Shown here: positions 7,113 through 16,129 of the stretch, one piece after another
Numbering within the stretch: the first letter of the stretch is position 1
Layout: each line of letters opens with the position of its first letter
From: an uncultured Clostridia bacterium
GTDB taxonomy: Bacteria; Bacillota; Clostridia; Christensenellales; Borkfalkiaceae
Length of the DNA stretch: 64,000 bases
Assembly: GCA_947627665.1 (NCBI GenBank)
Contig: CANQWX010000006.1
Coordinates: 1-64,000 of the forward strand
Direction: 5' to 3'
Position numbers and translations under genes: made by a program
The notes under the pieces: model-generated
Databases searched by the model: none
What the model was told of the DNA's origin: nothing
The model's input: only the letters and a program-made list of their open reading frames with translations

Positions 7113-8369
7113 CTACACGCGGATCCGCTTGATCCGCGCGCCGAGCGCCGTGAGCTTCCCCTGCAAGTCGGCATAGCCGCGGTCGATGTGGGAAAGATCG
7201 AAAACTTCGCTCGTCCCCTCCGCGCCGAGCGCCGCCAGAACGAGCGCTGCGCCCCCGCGCAGGTCCCCCGCCGTGAGGGATGCCCCGTGCAGGCGCTTTA
7301 CGCCCCGCACAAAGGCGAGCCTGCCCTTCACCTCGATGTCCGCGCCCATCCTTCTAAGCTCGGGCACATACTTATAGCGGGTCTCGAAGAGATTTTCCGC
7401 GATGACGGCTCCCCCCTCCGCCCCGCTGTTGAGCGCGGTCGCCTGCGCCTGCAAGTCGGTGGGAAAGCCCGGGAAGGGCATCGTTTCGATACGGCGGTTG
7501 CATTTCAGCCTGCCGCTACTGTATATTCTTATTTTATCATTTTTTGCATGGATCTTGCAACCGTTTTCACGCAATTTATGTAAAAGCAGGCGAATATTCT
7601 CGGGAGAAACCCCCGTTACCTCGATCTCGCCGCCGCAAATGGCGCATGCCATGAGGTAAGTTCCCGCCTCGATTCGGTCTTTGATGGGACGGAAACACAC
7701 CCCGCCGAGGCTCTTCACCCCTTCGATCTCGATGTCGTCCGTTCCCGCGCCCCGCACTTTCGCGCCCATGGCGTTGAGAAAACGCTGCAGATCGACGATC
7801 TCCGGCTCCTTGGCGGCGCCGTGCACCAGCGTTTTTCCCTCCGCCTTGACGGCGGCGAGCAGGATGTTCTCCGTCGCCCCCACGCTGGGGAAGTCGAGCG
7901 CGATCTCCGCGCCGCGCAGGGTGTCGCATTTGCAAAAAATGAAGCCTTCGCGCTCCTCGATCTTCACTCCGAGCCGTTTGAGCGCGGAAAGGTGCAGGTC
8001 GATGGGCCTTAGGCCGATGTCGCAGCCGCCGGGATAGGCGATGACGGCGCGGCGGAAGCGGGTCAGAAGAGAGCCGAGCATGAAAACCGAGGAGCGCAGC
8101 TCCTTGGTGAGCGCGGAGGATAGCTCGTGCGAGCACGCGTCCGAGCTGTCTATGACGACGTTGCCGCCGCAAAATTCTGCCTTTGCGCCCAGCTCGCGCA
8201 ATATTTGCATCATACAGAGGGCGTCCGCGATGGGCGGGACCTCTTCGACCGTCACTTGCTTCTCGGTTAAAACAGACGCCGCGAGGAGCGGAAGCACGGA
8301 ATTTTTCGCCGACTGCGTATGGACCGTGCCGCTCAGGCTCCTCCCCCCGTCTATTAAAAATTTATCCAT
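7113..8369 (-). CDS. murA: UDP-N-acetylglucosamine 1-carboxyvinyltransferase MurA
   Basis: A 418-residue EPSP-synthase-fold enzyme catalysing the first committed step of peptidoglycan synthesis, enolpyruvyl transfer from PEP to UDP-GlcNAc in the cytoplasm. The substrate motif AKNSVLPLLAASVL lies near the N-terminus and the catalytic loop reads YPGGCDIGLRPIDLHL, with the fosfomycin-target cysteine present. The C-terminal FDLSHIDRGYADL is also typical. ATG 8369 follows AAGGAG and gives the canonical start MDKFLIDGG; the extra 20 residues of open frame upstream overlap a hairpin and are rejected. It lies between ftsW and ftsQ, where murB or murG are often found. Confidence 0.97.
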   Translation of the reverse strand: MDKFLIDGGRSLSGTVHTQSAKNSVLPLLAASVLTEKQVTVEEVPPIADALCMMQILRELGAKAEFCGGNVVIDSSDACSHELSSALTKELRSSVFMLGSLLTRFRRAVIAYPGGCDIGLRPIDLHLSALKRLGVKIEEREGFIFCKCDTLRGAEIALDFPSVGATENILLAAVKAEGKTLVHGAAKEPEIVDLQRFLNAMGAKVRGAGTDDIEIEGVKSLGGVCFRPIKDRIEAGTYLMACAICGGEIEVTGVSPENIRLLLHKLRENGCKIHAKNDKIRIYSSGRLKCNRRIETMPFPGFPTDLQAQATALNSGAEGGAVIAENLFETRYKYVPELRRMGADIEVKGRLAFVRGVKRLHGASLTAGDLRGGAALVLAALGAEGTSEVFDLSHIDRGYADLQGKLTALGARIKRIRV

Positions 8370-8402
8370 AATTACTCCTTGCGCAACGGGGCGCAACCCC
8401 AT

Positions 8403-8423
8403 AAAAGCCCTCGGCGGGCTTTT
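8403..8423 (-). terminator. intercistronic hairpin between ftsW and murA
   Basis: Stem AAAAGCCC / GGGCTTTT with a 5-nt loop. The T residues are inside the stem and the following sequence is ATGGGG, so it is at best a partial terminator or a processing hairpin within the operon. Confidence 0.45.
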
Positions 8424-8435
8424 GCGCATTTTTTC

Positions 8436-9614
8436 TCACTGCATCTTATGAATTTTCCCCCTTGCGTTGTGTCTGGAGATGCCGTACACCACCCCCATCG
8501 CCGTCATGGTGACGACGAGCGAAGTGTTCCCCGCGCTCACCAAGGGGAGCGGAAGCCCCGTGGGCGGGATGCAGCCGCTCACCACCAAGGCGTTGAGCGC
8601 CGTTTGCAGCGTGAAGGCGAGGGTGATGCCCGCCGCGAGCATGTAACCGTAAAAGCTGTCGCAGGAGCGCGCGATGCGGAAGCCCCGCCACACGATGAAG
8701 CCGATGAGCGCGAAGAGAAACAGAATGCCGACAAAGCCCGTTTCCTCCGCGATGACGGAGAGGATGAAATCGCTCTCGGCAAAGGGCAAAAAACGGTACT
8801 TTTGTCGGGAGCGGAAAAGCCCCGTGCCGAACAGATCGCCGTTCGCAAGGGCGTAGAGGGACTGGATGAGCTGGTAGCCCTCCCCCTTGGGCGATTGCCA
8901 CGGGTCGAGGAAGGCGGAGAGCCGCTTCAAACGGTATGGCTCCGCGAGAATGAGCGCGGGCACGGCGAGAAGGACGGGGACCGCGATCGCAAGCAAAGAA
9001 CCGCGGGAGGCGCCCGCGAGGAAGATCATGCCGATCGTGACCGCCGCGATCAGCATGGTGACGGACATGTTCGGCTCCAAAATGACGAGCGCGCAAATGC
9101 CCAGCCCCGCAAACAGGACGGGCAGGATCCCCTTCCCCGTGCGCATACGGGCGGGATCTTTGGCAAAATACCCCGCCGCGAACAGCACAAAGCCGTATTT
9201 TGCAAGCTCGGAGGGCTGTATGGTGAAGCTGCCGAAGCCGATCCACCGCGTGGCGCCGTAGTTGCTCTTCCCCACCCCCGGCACAAAGACGAGGGCGAGG
9301 AGCACGAGAGAAAGGATCAGGGCGGGCAAGCCCGCTTTTCTCAATTTTTCGAAATCGACGAAGGAGATCCCGATCATGCCCGCGATCCCCAGAACGAGGC
9401 CCGCGATCTGCTTTTTGACAAAGTAAAAACTGTCGCCGTACTGCACGGCGGCGTTGTAGGAGCTTGCCGAATAGACGAACACGACGCCGTAGACGGCGAG
9501 CAGGAGGACGGCGGCGAGGAAGGGAAGATCGCCGAAGGAAGTACCTGCGCGGCGTATCCCGCCCCGCCCCCGCGCGGCGGGGGCGGGGCGGAGGCGTTCT
9601 TTACTCCTCGGCAA
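8436..9614 (-). CDS. ftsW: lipid II polymerase FtsW (SEDS family)
   Basis: A SEDS-family membrane glycosyltransferase with about ten helices that polymerises septal peptidoglycan together with FtsI. Diagnostic segments are VYSASSYNAA in helix 1, GATRWIGFGSFTIQPSELAK (the loop with conserved Arg and SEL motif), SDFILSVIAEETGFVGI and the C-terminal GLPLPLVSAGNTSLV. TTG 9614 is preferred because GGAGG lies 7 nt upstream; another in-frame TTG exists at 9638. Both lie inside the end of murD. Residues about 8-20 (RPAPAARGRGG) are encoded by a 15-bp perfect GC palindrome that recurs elsewhere, so the N-terminal tail may be an insertion product. Confidence 0.93.
   Translation of the reverse strand: MPRSKERLRPAPAARGRGGIRRAGTSFGDLPFLAAVLLLAVYGVVFVYSASSYNAAVQYGDSFYFVKKQIAGLVLGIAGMIGISFVDFEKLRKAGLPALILSLVLLALVFVPGVGKSNYGATRWIGFGSFTIQPSELAKYGFVLFAAGYFAKDPARMRTGKGILPVLFAGLGICALVILEPNMSVTMLIAAVTIGMIFLAGASRGSLLAIAVPVLLAVPALILAEPYRLKRLSAFLDPWQSPKGEGYQLIQSLYALANGDLFGTGLFRSRQKYRFLPFAESDFILSVIAEETGFVGILFLFALIGFIVWRGFRIARSCDSFYGYMLAAGITLAFTLQTALNALVVSGCIPPTGLPLPLVSAGNTSLVVTMTAMGVVYGISRHNARGKIHKMQ
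9559..9591. repeat. GC-rich palindrome (REP-like), murD/ftsW junction
   Basis: Perfect 15-bp arms CCGCCCCGCCCCCGC / GCGGGGGCGGGGCGG with a 3-nt loop and no U-tract. Near-identical palindromes occur at 46426-46460 and 49062-49094. Confidence 0.75.
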
Positions 9615-11001
9615 TGTCGGCCTCCGCCGGCGGGACAACGCCGCCGGACTTCTTCTCCTCGCTGAGGAGCGAGAGCATCTCGCGGAACCGCTCTCCCCTC
9701 TCTTCGTAGCTGCGGAAGGCGTCGAAGCTCGCCGACGCGGGGCTTAAAAGCACGTTCTGTCCCTTCTTCGCCGTGAGATAGGCGACCCGCACCGCAACGT
9801 CAAAGGGACGGCAGAGGGTGACGGCGGTGTATCCCTTCTTGAGCGCCGCTCCCAAAATGCGGAACGCATTTTCCCCGTAGATGACGGTATGTACCACCCC
9901 GCTGTTTTTGATCGCGTCGAAGAGAGGCTCGTAGGAATAGCCCTTGTCCTTTCCCCCGACGAGGAGGACGCTCTCCCCCCGCACGCTCTTCACCGCCTTG
10001 ATGGCGGAATCCACGTTGGTCGCCTTGCTGTCGTCGATGAAGCTCACGCCGTCTAGCTCGCCGATGCGCTGCAAGCGGTGGGCGACGCCGCGGAAGGTCT
10101 TGAGGGCGGAGGCGATCACCTCGTTCTGCACGCCGAAGAGCTTTGCCGCGCAGATCGCCGCGAGGGCGTTCGCCGCATTGTGCTCCCCGTCGAGAGGAAG
10201 TTCGGCGGCGGGAAAGAGCTTTTCGCCCATATAGCAGAAATATCCCTCGCTCAGGTATCCCCCCTCCACAGGCTCGCGCAGGGAGAACCAGACGGGCTTC
10301 GCCTTGGTCTTTTCGGCAAAGCCGCGCACGATGGGATCGTCGTAATTGAGCACGGCATACTCGCTCTCCGCGCAGTTTTTGAGCAGGCGGGATTTGAGAT
10401 AGATGTAGTTCTCCATGTTGTAGTGGCGGTTGAGATGGTCCTCGGTGACGTTGAGGACGACCGCTACATGCGGACGGAGGGAGGTGAGCGTTTCCAGCTG
10501 GAAGGAGGATACCTCGATGACGGCAAGCCCGTCCTCGCCAAGCTCGCGCACGCAGGAGGAGAGCGGCTTGCCGATGTTCCCGCAGGCGACGCTCTTCTTT
10601 CCCGCCGCCTTGAAAATGCCGTCGATCATGGTGACGGTGGTCGTCTTGCCGTTGGTGCCCGTGACGGCGACCGCGGGGCAGTGCAGCCCGAGCGCCCCAA
10701 GCTCCAATTCTCCGATGACGCGCTTCCCCGCCCGCTTGAACGCCACGGGAAGGGGGTGGTCGACGGGGATCCCCGGGCTTAACACGAGGATGTCGCACTC
10801 CGAAGAGCGCCGCTCAAGCTCCTCCTTATGTATGACGGTGCACCCCTTTGCGCCAAGCTCGCGCGCCGTCTGCGCCACGCTGCCGTCCTCCACGTCGTCG
10901 AAGCAATACACTTTCGCCCCGCGGGAGAGCAGATATTCGCTCGCCGCGATCCCCGAACGGGAAAGCCCCGCCACGAGAAAGGTCTGTTGGGAATATAGCA
11001 T
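9601..11001 (-). CDS. murD: UDP-N-acetylmuramoyl-L-alanine--D-glutamate ligase MurD
   Basis: A 466-residue Mur ligase that adds D-Glu to UDP-MurNAc-L-Ala using ATP. Domain 1 is a Rossmann-like UDP-binding region (LVAGLSRSGIAASEYLLSRGA, SPGIP). Domain 2 holds the P-loop TGTNGKTTT and the LNVTEDHLNRHY segment. Domain 3 holds FIDDSKATN and LLVGGKDKG, which are specific for MurD. The length is normal. It follows mraY by 30 nt and overlaps the start of ftsW. The intergenic 30 nt hold a small TTCCCCG hairpin and an AAGGAG ribosome-binding site. Confidence 0.97.
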   Translation of the reverse strand: MLYSQQTFLVAGLSRSGIAASEYLLSRGAKVYCFDDVEDGSVAQTARELGAKGCTVIHKEELERRSSECDILVLSPGIPVDHPLPVAFKRAGKRVIGELELGALGLHCPAVAVTGTNGKTTTVTMIDGIFKAAGKKSVACGNIGKPLSSCVRELGEDGLAVIEVSSFQLETLTSLRPHVAVVLNVTEDHLNRHYNMENYIYLKSRLLKNCAESEYAVLNYDDPIVRGFAEKTKAKPVWFSLREPVEGGYLSEGYFCYMGEKLFPAAELPLDGEHNAANALAAICAAKLFGVQNEVIASALKTFRGVAHRLQRIGELDGVSFIDDSKATNVDSAIKAVKSVRGESVLLVGGKDKGYSYEPLFDAIKNSGVVHTVIYGENAFRILGAALKKGYTAVTLCRPFDVAVRVAYLTAKKGQNVLLSPASASFDAFRSYEERGERFREMLSLLSEEKKSGGVVPPAEADIAEE

Positions 11002-11031
11002 AACTTCTCCTTTTTCCCCGCCACGGGGAAC

Positions 11032-11982
11032 TCATACAAACGGGAAGAGCAGCGTCGCGCCGAGCAGCGCCGTCACGGCGGCATAGACATAGGAGATCTT
11101 CCCCTCGGAGTAGCCCTTCATCTGGAAATGATGATGGATGGGCGCCATGAGAAAGACGCGCTTGCCCGTTTTTTTATAGTATATTACCTGAATGATGACG
11201 GATATGCTTGAAAGGACAAACATTGCGCCTGCCACGGGAATGACGAGCGCGTTCCCCGTGACGAGGGCGCAGGAGGCGGCGAACCCGCCGAGAGAGAGCG
11301 AGCCGGTGTCCCCCATGAACACGCTTGCGCGGTTGACGTTGAACACGAGATAGGCGCCAAGCGCCCCCACGAGGCACGCGCAGAGGCATGCGATGTCGGC
11401 GTCGGCATATTGCAGGGTCACGAGAAGGGCGAGCGAAAGGAAAAACATCGCCGAAGTCCCTCCCGCAAGCCCGTCCAGCCCGTCGGTGAGGTTGACGCCG
11501 TTCACCGTCGCCACATAGACGAAAAGCCCGAGCGGGAGCATCCACCAGCCGATGTCGAAAGAGAGGCGGGTGAAGGGGATGCGCAGCACGGTAAGCCCTT
11601 CGAGGCAGCAGTAGACCGAGGCGATGACCGCGACGGCAAGCTGGAAAAAGATCTTCTGGTAGGGCCGCAGCCCGAGATTGTCGTGGCGGCAGGTCTTGAG
11701 CAGATCGTCTAAAAATCCCACGAGAAGATAGCCCACGCCGACGGCAAGGCAGACGAGGAAGGGCTTGTCCGAAACGCCGCGGCAGCAGAGCGCAGCCAAA
11801 GAGGCGGCAAGGACAAATCCCAAGCCGCCCATCGTGGGGGTACCCCCCTTTTTCTCATGTTCCTTGACATAGTGCAGAATGTTCTGTCCCGCCCCGAGCC
11901 GTTTGAGGAGCGGGATCTCCGCCAGACAGAACACAAAGGAAAGCGCGGCGGACAGCACCAGACAAAACAGCATCGCCCTCAT
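11032..11982 (-). CDS. mraY: phospho-N-acetylmuramoyl-pentapeptide transferase MraY
   Basis: A 316-residue, ten-helix membrane enzyme that transfers phospho-MurNAc-pentapeptide to undecaprenyl phosphate, forming lipid I. Signature motifs in order are EKKGGTPTMGGLGF (substrate loop), FLDDLLK with the catalytic aspartate pair, NLTDGLDGLAGG, and the histidine loop APIHHHFQMKG. Length and topology match the family. Its ATG overlaps the murE stop by 4 nt, indicating translational coupling. Confidence 0.97.
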   Translation of the reverse strand: MRAMLFCLVLSAALSFVFCLAEIPLLKRLGAGQNILHYVKEHEKKGGTPTMGGLGFVLAASLAALCCRGVSDKPFLVCLAVGVGYLLVGFLDDLLKTCRHDNLGLRPYQKIFFQLAVAVIASVYCCLEGLTVLRIPFTRLSFDIGWWMLPLGLFVYVATVNGVNLTDGLDGLAGGTSAMFFLSLALLVTLQYADADIACLCACLVGALGAYLVFNVNRASVFMGDTGSLSLGGFAASCALVTGNALVIPVAGAMFVLSSISVIIQVIYYKKTGKRVFLMAPIHHHFQMKGYSEGKISYVYAAVTALLGATLLFPFV

Positions 11983-13415
11983 GACAGTTTCCCGATGATC
12001 TTCTTCACGGTATCTTTGTCATTGTAGTCGAATTTTATCCCCATGATCTCCTGATAGGTCTCCCCGCCCTTGCCCGCGATGAGGAGGACGTCCCCCTCGC
12101 CGAGGAGCTTCAACGCGTACTCGATCGCCTTCTCCCGCTCCTCCACGGCGACGTACTCCTTGGAGCGCGCGCGGTACCCCTCTTCGATCTCCGCGAGAAT
12201 GGAACAGGGATCCTCAAAGCGGGGATTGTCCGAGGTGAGGACAGCAAAATCGGCAAGGCGGGCGGCGGTCTCCCCCATCTCCCGCCGCTTGCCCGCGTCG
12301 CGGTTGCCCCCGCAGCCGAAGAGCACGATGAGCCGCCCCTCGCACAGTTCGCGGAGGCAGGAGAGAGATTTTTCCAGCCCGTCGGGGGTATGGGCAAAGT
12401 CCACGAAGATCTCCGCGCCGCGGAACTGCGCCGTCCGTTCCAGCCTGCCGTCCACGCTCCCGACTTTTTCAAGCCCGCGGGCGATGTGCTCCGAAGAGGC
12501 GCCCAACCTCTGCGCGGCGCACGCCGCCGCCAGCGCGTTTTGTACGTTGTGCCGCCCGAGGAGCTTCAGCCGCACCTCGCACAGCTCGTCCGAAAGATTC
12601 AAAACAAGCCCGCTCCCTCTGAGGTCCTCCTCCTCGATGAGCGCGAAGGCGTCGGCCGGCTCGTCCAGCCCGTAGAGTGTGTGCGGGATCTCCCGATTGA
12701 CAAGCTCGCGCGTGAACGGATCGTCCGCATTGTACACCCCGTAGCGGCAGCGCCCCGCCGTAAATAGCTCCTTCTTCGCCTCCGCGTAGGCCGCCATATC
12801 GCCGAAGAAATCGAGGTGGTCGCGGGTCAAATTGGTAAACACCCCCACGTCAAAGACAATGGGAGAAACTTTCCCGAGGGCGAGCGCGTGCGCCGAGACC
12901 TCCATGACGACGTCCTGCACGTCCGCCTTTTTCATCTCCGCCAGAAGGGCGAACAGCGACACGGGATCGGGCGTCGTCAGACCGGGGGGCACCGTCCTGC
13001 CCGCAAAGCGCGCCCCGAGGGTGCCGATCAGCCCCACCCGCCTGCCGCACTCCTCCAAAACCGAAGCGAGAAGATGGCAGGTGGTCGTCTTGCCGTTGGT
13101 GCCCGTCACGCCCGCAAAGCGCATCCCCCTCTCGGGGTGGGAATAGAAGGCGGCGGCGATCTCCGCCATTGCCCTTCTGCCGTCGGGCACGATGAGCTGG
13201 GCGCAGGAAAGCGGCAGTTCGCGCTCGCACACGAGGCTCGCCCCGCGGGCGGCGGCCTCCTCGGCGTAGGCGTGCAGGTCGGTCTTTGTCCCGCGGTAGC
13301 AGAAGAACAGCTCTCCCCCCGCGGCCGTGCGGCTGTCCGTACAGAGTCCCGCGACCTCGGCGTCGCCCTTGAGTTTCCCCCCTTCGACCTCTTTTGCAAG
13401 CACGGAAAGCTTCAT
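11979..13415 (-). CDS. murE: UDP-MurNAc-tripeptide synthetase MurE, meso-DAP type
   Basis: A 478-residue Mur ligase adding the third stem-peptide residue. The ATP loop is TGTNGKTTTCHLLA and the carbamylated-lysine region is VMEVSAHALALGK. The C-terminal motif TSDNPRFEDP contains DNPR, the motif associated with meso-diaminopimelate specificity, rather than the DNPA/DDPN forms of lysine-adding enzymes. The cell wall is therefore probably of the A1-gamma DAP type, so DAP must be made by this cell, which matters for the odd DapF domain encoded at 42361-46401. ATG 13415 follows GGAGG and overlaps the ftsI stop by 4 nt. Confidence 0.96.
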   Translation of the reverse strand: MKLSVLAKEVEGGKLKGDAEVAGLCTDSRTAAGGELFFCYRGTKTDLHAYAEEAAARGASLVCERELPLSCAQLIVPDGRRAMAEIAAAFYSHPERGMRFAGVTGTNGKTTTCHLLASVLEECGRRVGLIGTLGARFAGRTVPPGLTTPDPVSLFALLAEMKKADVQDVVMEVSAHALALGKVSPIVFDVGVFTNLTRDHLDFFGDMAAYAEAKKELFTAGRCRYGVYNADDPFTRELVNREIPHTLYGLDEPADAFALIEEEDLRGSGLVLNLSDELCEVRLKLLGRHNVQNALAAACAAQRLGASSEHIARGLEKVGSVDGRLERTAQFRGAEIFVDFAHTPDGLEKSLSCLRELCEGRLIVLFGCGGNRDAGKRREMGETAARLADFAVLTSDNPRFEDPCSILAEIEEGYRARSKEYVAVEEREKAIEYALKLLGEGDVLLIAGKGGETYQEIMGIKFDYNDKDTVKKIIGKLS

Positions 13416-15139
13416 ATACTGCCTCCTTGGGGGGGAATGCCGGCAAAACCGATGATCCCCTCGAATATTTCCTTGGCGCAGGGCGCGGCGACGGTGCTGC
13501 CGTAGTAGCTGCCCTGCGGTTCGTCCACGATGATAAGACAGAGATATTGCGGCGCATCGGCGGGAAAATACCCCACGAAGGAGGAAACGTACTTCCCCTG
13601 CGCGATGGCGCCGTTTTCATATTTTTGCGCGGTGCCCGTCTTGCCCGCCACGCGGTAGCCTTCGATGTAGGCATGCTTGCCGCTGCCCTCTTTCACCACC
13701 CCCTCGAGCATGGAGGAGAGCAGCCGCGAAGTTTCCTCGCTCACCGTTCTGCGCAGAAGCTTTTTCCCCGTTTTGACCGCGACATAGCCGTCGTCCGAGA
13801 AAACCTCCTCTAAAATGTGCGGCGTATAATAATATCCCCCGTTGACGGCGGAGGCGGCCGCGCAGGCGAGCTGCAACGGCGAGAGCGCGATGGTCTGCCC
13901 GAAGCCGATGCGCGCAAGGTCGCAGTCCCGCACGCTCCCCTCGGGAATGAGCATGCCCACCGCCTCGCCCGAAAAGTCGATCCCCGTCGCCTTGCCGAAC
14001 CCGAAGGCGCCGAGGTAGGAATAAAACGTTTCCTTGCCGAGGGAGAGCGCGATGTCCACGAAACAGGGGTTGCAGGAGTTGTTGAGCGCCTCCGCGAGCG
14101 TCTGGTTGGCATGCTTGCCGTTCTTGTGGTCGCTCCAGCACTTGATGGTGGTGCCGTCCACGCTGCGGGTGCGGCTGCTCGGGAACACAAAGCGCGGCGA
14201 AAAGGCGGCGCCGTTCCCCTTCCGCCATTCCTCGAGGTCGGCGGCGGCGGTGACGATCTTGAAGGTGGAACCCGGCTCGTAAATGTCGCTCACAAGACAG
14301 TTGCGGGAGAGGCGGTTGAGCGCCTCCATGTCGTTGCGGGGCGGATCGTTGAGGTCGTAGGCGGGAAGGTTCACCATGGCGAGCACGCCGAAGTCCTGCG
14401 GGTCGAGCACGATGCAGCGCGCCGCAAGGGCGGAAGTTTCGGCGAGCGTCCTTCCCATCACCTCCTCGGCGAGCGCCTGGATGCGGTAGTCGAGCGTGAG
14501 CCTGATATCCAGCCCCTCCGTCGCGGGCAGATAGGAGGCGGCCGTCCCCTCGATCTCCTTGCCGACGAGATCGGTTTCATAGAGGATCTGGCCGTTCTCC
14601 CCCTTCAAAAAATCATCATAGAACCGCTCGACGCCCGTAACGCCCTCGCTCCCCATGGCGGTAAAGCCCAGCACCTGCGAGGCAAGGCTGCCGTAAGGAT
14701 AGACGCGCTTGTTGTCGCGCGAATAGTAGACGCCCGCAAGGCCGCTCCCCTCGATGGACTGCACGAGGGACTTCTCTGCCTGTTTGAGGAGGGTGATCTC
14801 CGAGCGGGAACGGTCGGAAAGTTTTGCGGCGATCTCCTCCCGCGGAACTTTGAGGAGCGCGGAGAGCACATCCGCCGCGCCCGACGGGTCGGTGACGGCG
14901 TTCGCCCGCGCATAGACGCTGTAAGCCGTCTGGTTGCCCGCAAGCAGTTCGCCGTTCCGGTCAAAGATCTTCCCGCGCTCGGCGACGACGGGGATCTCCC
15001 GCGTCCATTGGTCCAGCGCGCGGGACAGAAGCTCCTCCCGCCAGAATACCTGCACATAGAGGAACCTGCCCGTAAAAAGACAAAAAAGAAAGGTTATCGC
15101 CAAAGTTACGGCAAATAACCTCTTTCGTAGGACAGTCAA
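13412..15139 (-). CDS. ftsI: class B penicillin-binding protein, FtsI/PBP2x type transpeptidase
   Basis: Septal transpeptidase with one N-terminal membrane helix (about residues 7-25), a PBP dimerisation region (GKIFDRNGELLAGNQ) and a C-terminal transpeptidase domain with the active-site triad STFK (EPGSTFKIVTAAA), SCN (NNSCNPCFV) and KTG (AGKTGTAQK). No PASTA repeats are present. The start is uncertain. TTG 15139 gives a compact N-terminus but lacks a close Shine-Dalgarno, whereas a perfect GGAGGGG site precedes an in-frame ATC at 15163; no in-frame ATG/GTG lies in the gap after ftsL. With TTG the protein is 575 residues. It is adjacent to ftsL and acts with FtsW. Confidence 0.93.
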   Translation of the reverse strand: MTVLRKRLFAVTLAITFLFCLFTGRFLYVQVFWREELLSRALDQWTREIPVVAERGKIFDRNGELLAGNQTAYSVYARANAVTDPSGAADVLSALLKVPREEIAAKLSDRSRSEITLLKQAEKSLVQSIEGSGLAGVYYSRDNKRVYPYGSLASQVLGFTAMGSEGVTGVERFYDDFLKGENGQILYETDLVGKEIEGTAASYLPATEGLDIRLTLDYRIQALAEEVMGRTLAETSALAARCIVLDPQDFGVLAMVNLPAYDLNDPPRNDMEALNRLSRNCLVSDIYEPGSTFKIVTAAADLEEWRKGNGAAFSPRFVFPSSRTRSVDGTTIKCWSDHKNGKHANQTLAEALNNSCNPCFVDIALSLGKETFYSYLGAFGFGKATGIDFSGEAVGMLIPEGSVRDCDLARIGFGQTIALSPLQLACAAASAVNGGYYYTPHILEEVFSDDGYVAVKTGKKLLRRTVSEETSRLLSSMLEGVVKEGSGKHAYIEGYRVAGKTGTAQKYENGAIAQGKYVSSFVGYFPADAPQYLCLIIVDEPQGSYYGSTVAAPCAKEIFEGIIGFAGIPPQGGSI

Positions 15140-15183
15140 AGAAAAGTCCGTATTCTGTTTGATATTTCCCCTCCGCGGGCAGA

Positions 15184-16092
15184 TCAGCGGCTCATGCCGT
15201 GCTCGATCGCCCAGGTTTCGATGTTTTCGGGAGAAGTGAGCTGTTCGATCTCGCTGTCGATCCCGTTCATCTGTTCGGTAAGGCGGGCGAGTTCTTCTTC
15301 GCGCTCCGCGATGTCGGCGTCGATGGAATTGATGATCGCCGTATTGATGCACACCACCGCAAGCAGAATTGCGATCACCGCGGCGACCGCGGCAAGCACG
15401 AGCTTGGTGCGCATGGAGAGCGCCGCCAAAAGCCCCGTCTGCTTCTGCTCGGCAGCCGTCTGGTGGGACATCGTGCGGGGCGTGGGCTTCGAATCCTCAT
15501 CGTCGGACGAACCCGTATCCTCGGGTGCGAAAACGGGCGTTTCGTACCGTTCGGGTCCATACATGGGCGTATAAGAGGGATCGTAAACGGGCGCCTCCAC
15601 CTTAGCGCCGTACATCTCGGGCGCCTCGGGCGCCGCGGGAGCGGCGGTGTCGAGCAATTGCCCGTCCTTATAGAGCAGCGATTCGAAGAGCATTCCGGGC
15701 GTGGCCGCAGGCGCTTCGGGAGAAGCGGGCGCCACGGGCGCGTAGTCCCTGACCTTGGCGGAAGGCTCGTCGCCGAAGCGGTGCAGGCCCTGCATCCCGG
15801 GCGTCACCGCGACATAGTCGGCGATACGCCGCGCCGCGCTGGGCGCGTCGGGCGAAGTGGGCACGACGGGCGCATGGTATTCGTTCGTGGCATACGCGGG
15901 ATTCTGGTATGCGGGAACGTGACCGGAGCGGAAGGTGGGATATTCGTAAGCCCCCACGGGCTTTTCGGCAACGGGCGCGGCGGGCGTTTCCTCGCCCGCG
16001 AGCAGCGCGCGCATGCGCTCGGACATCAATCTCTGATGTTCGCGCTCCTCCTCCGTTTGTTCGTGTTCTCTCTCCAATATCCCGTCCGCCAT
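15184..16092 (-). CDS. ftsL: FtsL-like septum protein with long Pro/Ala-rich cytoplasmic region
   Basis: A 302-residue bitopic protein at the ftsL position between rsmH and ftsI. Only the last ~85 residues look like FtsL: one transmembrane helix (LVLAAVAAVIAILLAVVCINTAI) followed by a short leucine-zipper-type coiled coil (ADIAEREEELARLTEQMNGIDSEIEQL) outside the membrane. The preceding ~215 residues are predicted cytoplasmic, acidic and Pro/Ala/Tyr-rich with repeated 'APVxPxSPxAPxA' segments, and start with a helical EREHEQTEEEREHQ stretch. FtsL is usually 90-130 residues. Assignment rests on coiled coil, topology and context, not on strong sequence identity. Confidence 0.75.
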   Translation of the reverse strand: MADGILEREHEQTEEEREHQRLMSERMRALLAGEETPAAPVAEKPVGAYEYPTFRSGHVPAYQNPAYATNEYHAPVVPTSPDAPSAARRIADYVAVTPGMQGLHRFGDEPSAKVRDYAPVAPASPEAPAATPGMLFESLLYKDGQLLDTAAPAAPEAPEMYGAKVEAPVYDPSYTPMYGPERYETPVFAPEDTGSSDDEDSKPTPRTMSHQTAAEQKQTGLLAALSMRTKLVLAAVAAVIAILLAVVCINTAIINSIDADIAEREEELARLTEQMNGIDSEIEQLTSPENIETWAIEHGMSR

Positions 16093-16129
16093 GACATATT
16101 CTCCTTATTTTATTCCCGTATTTTACCGA

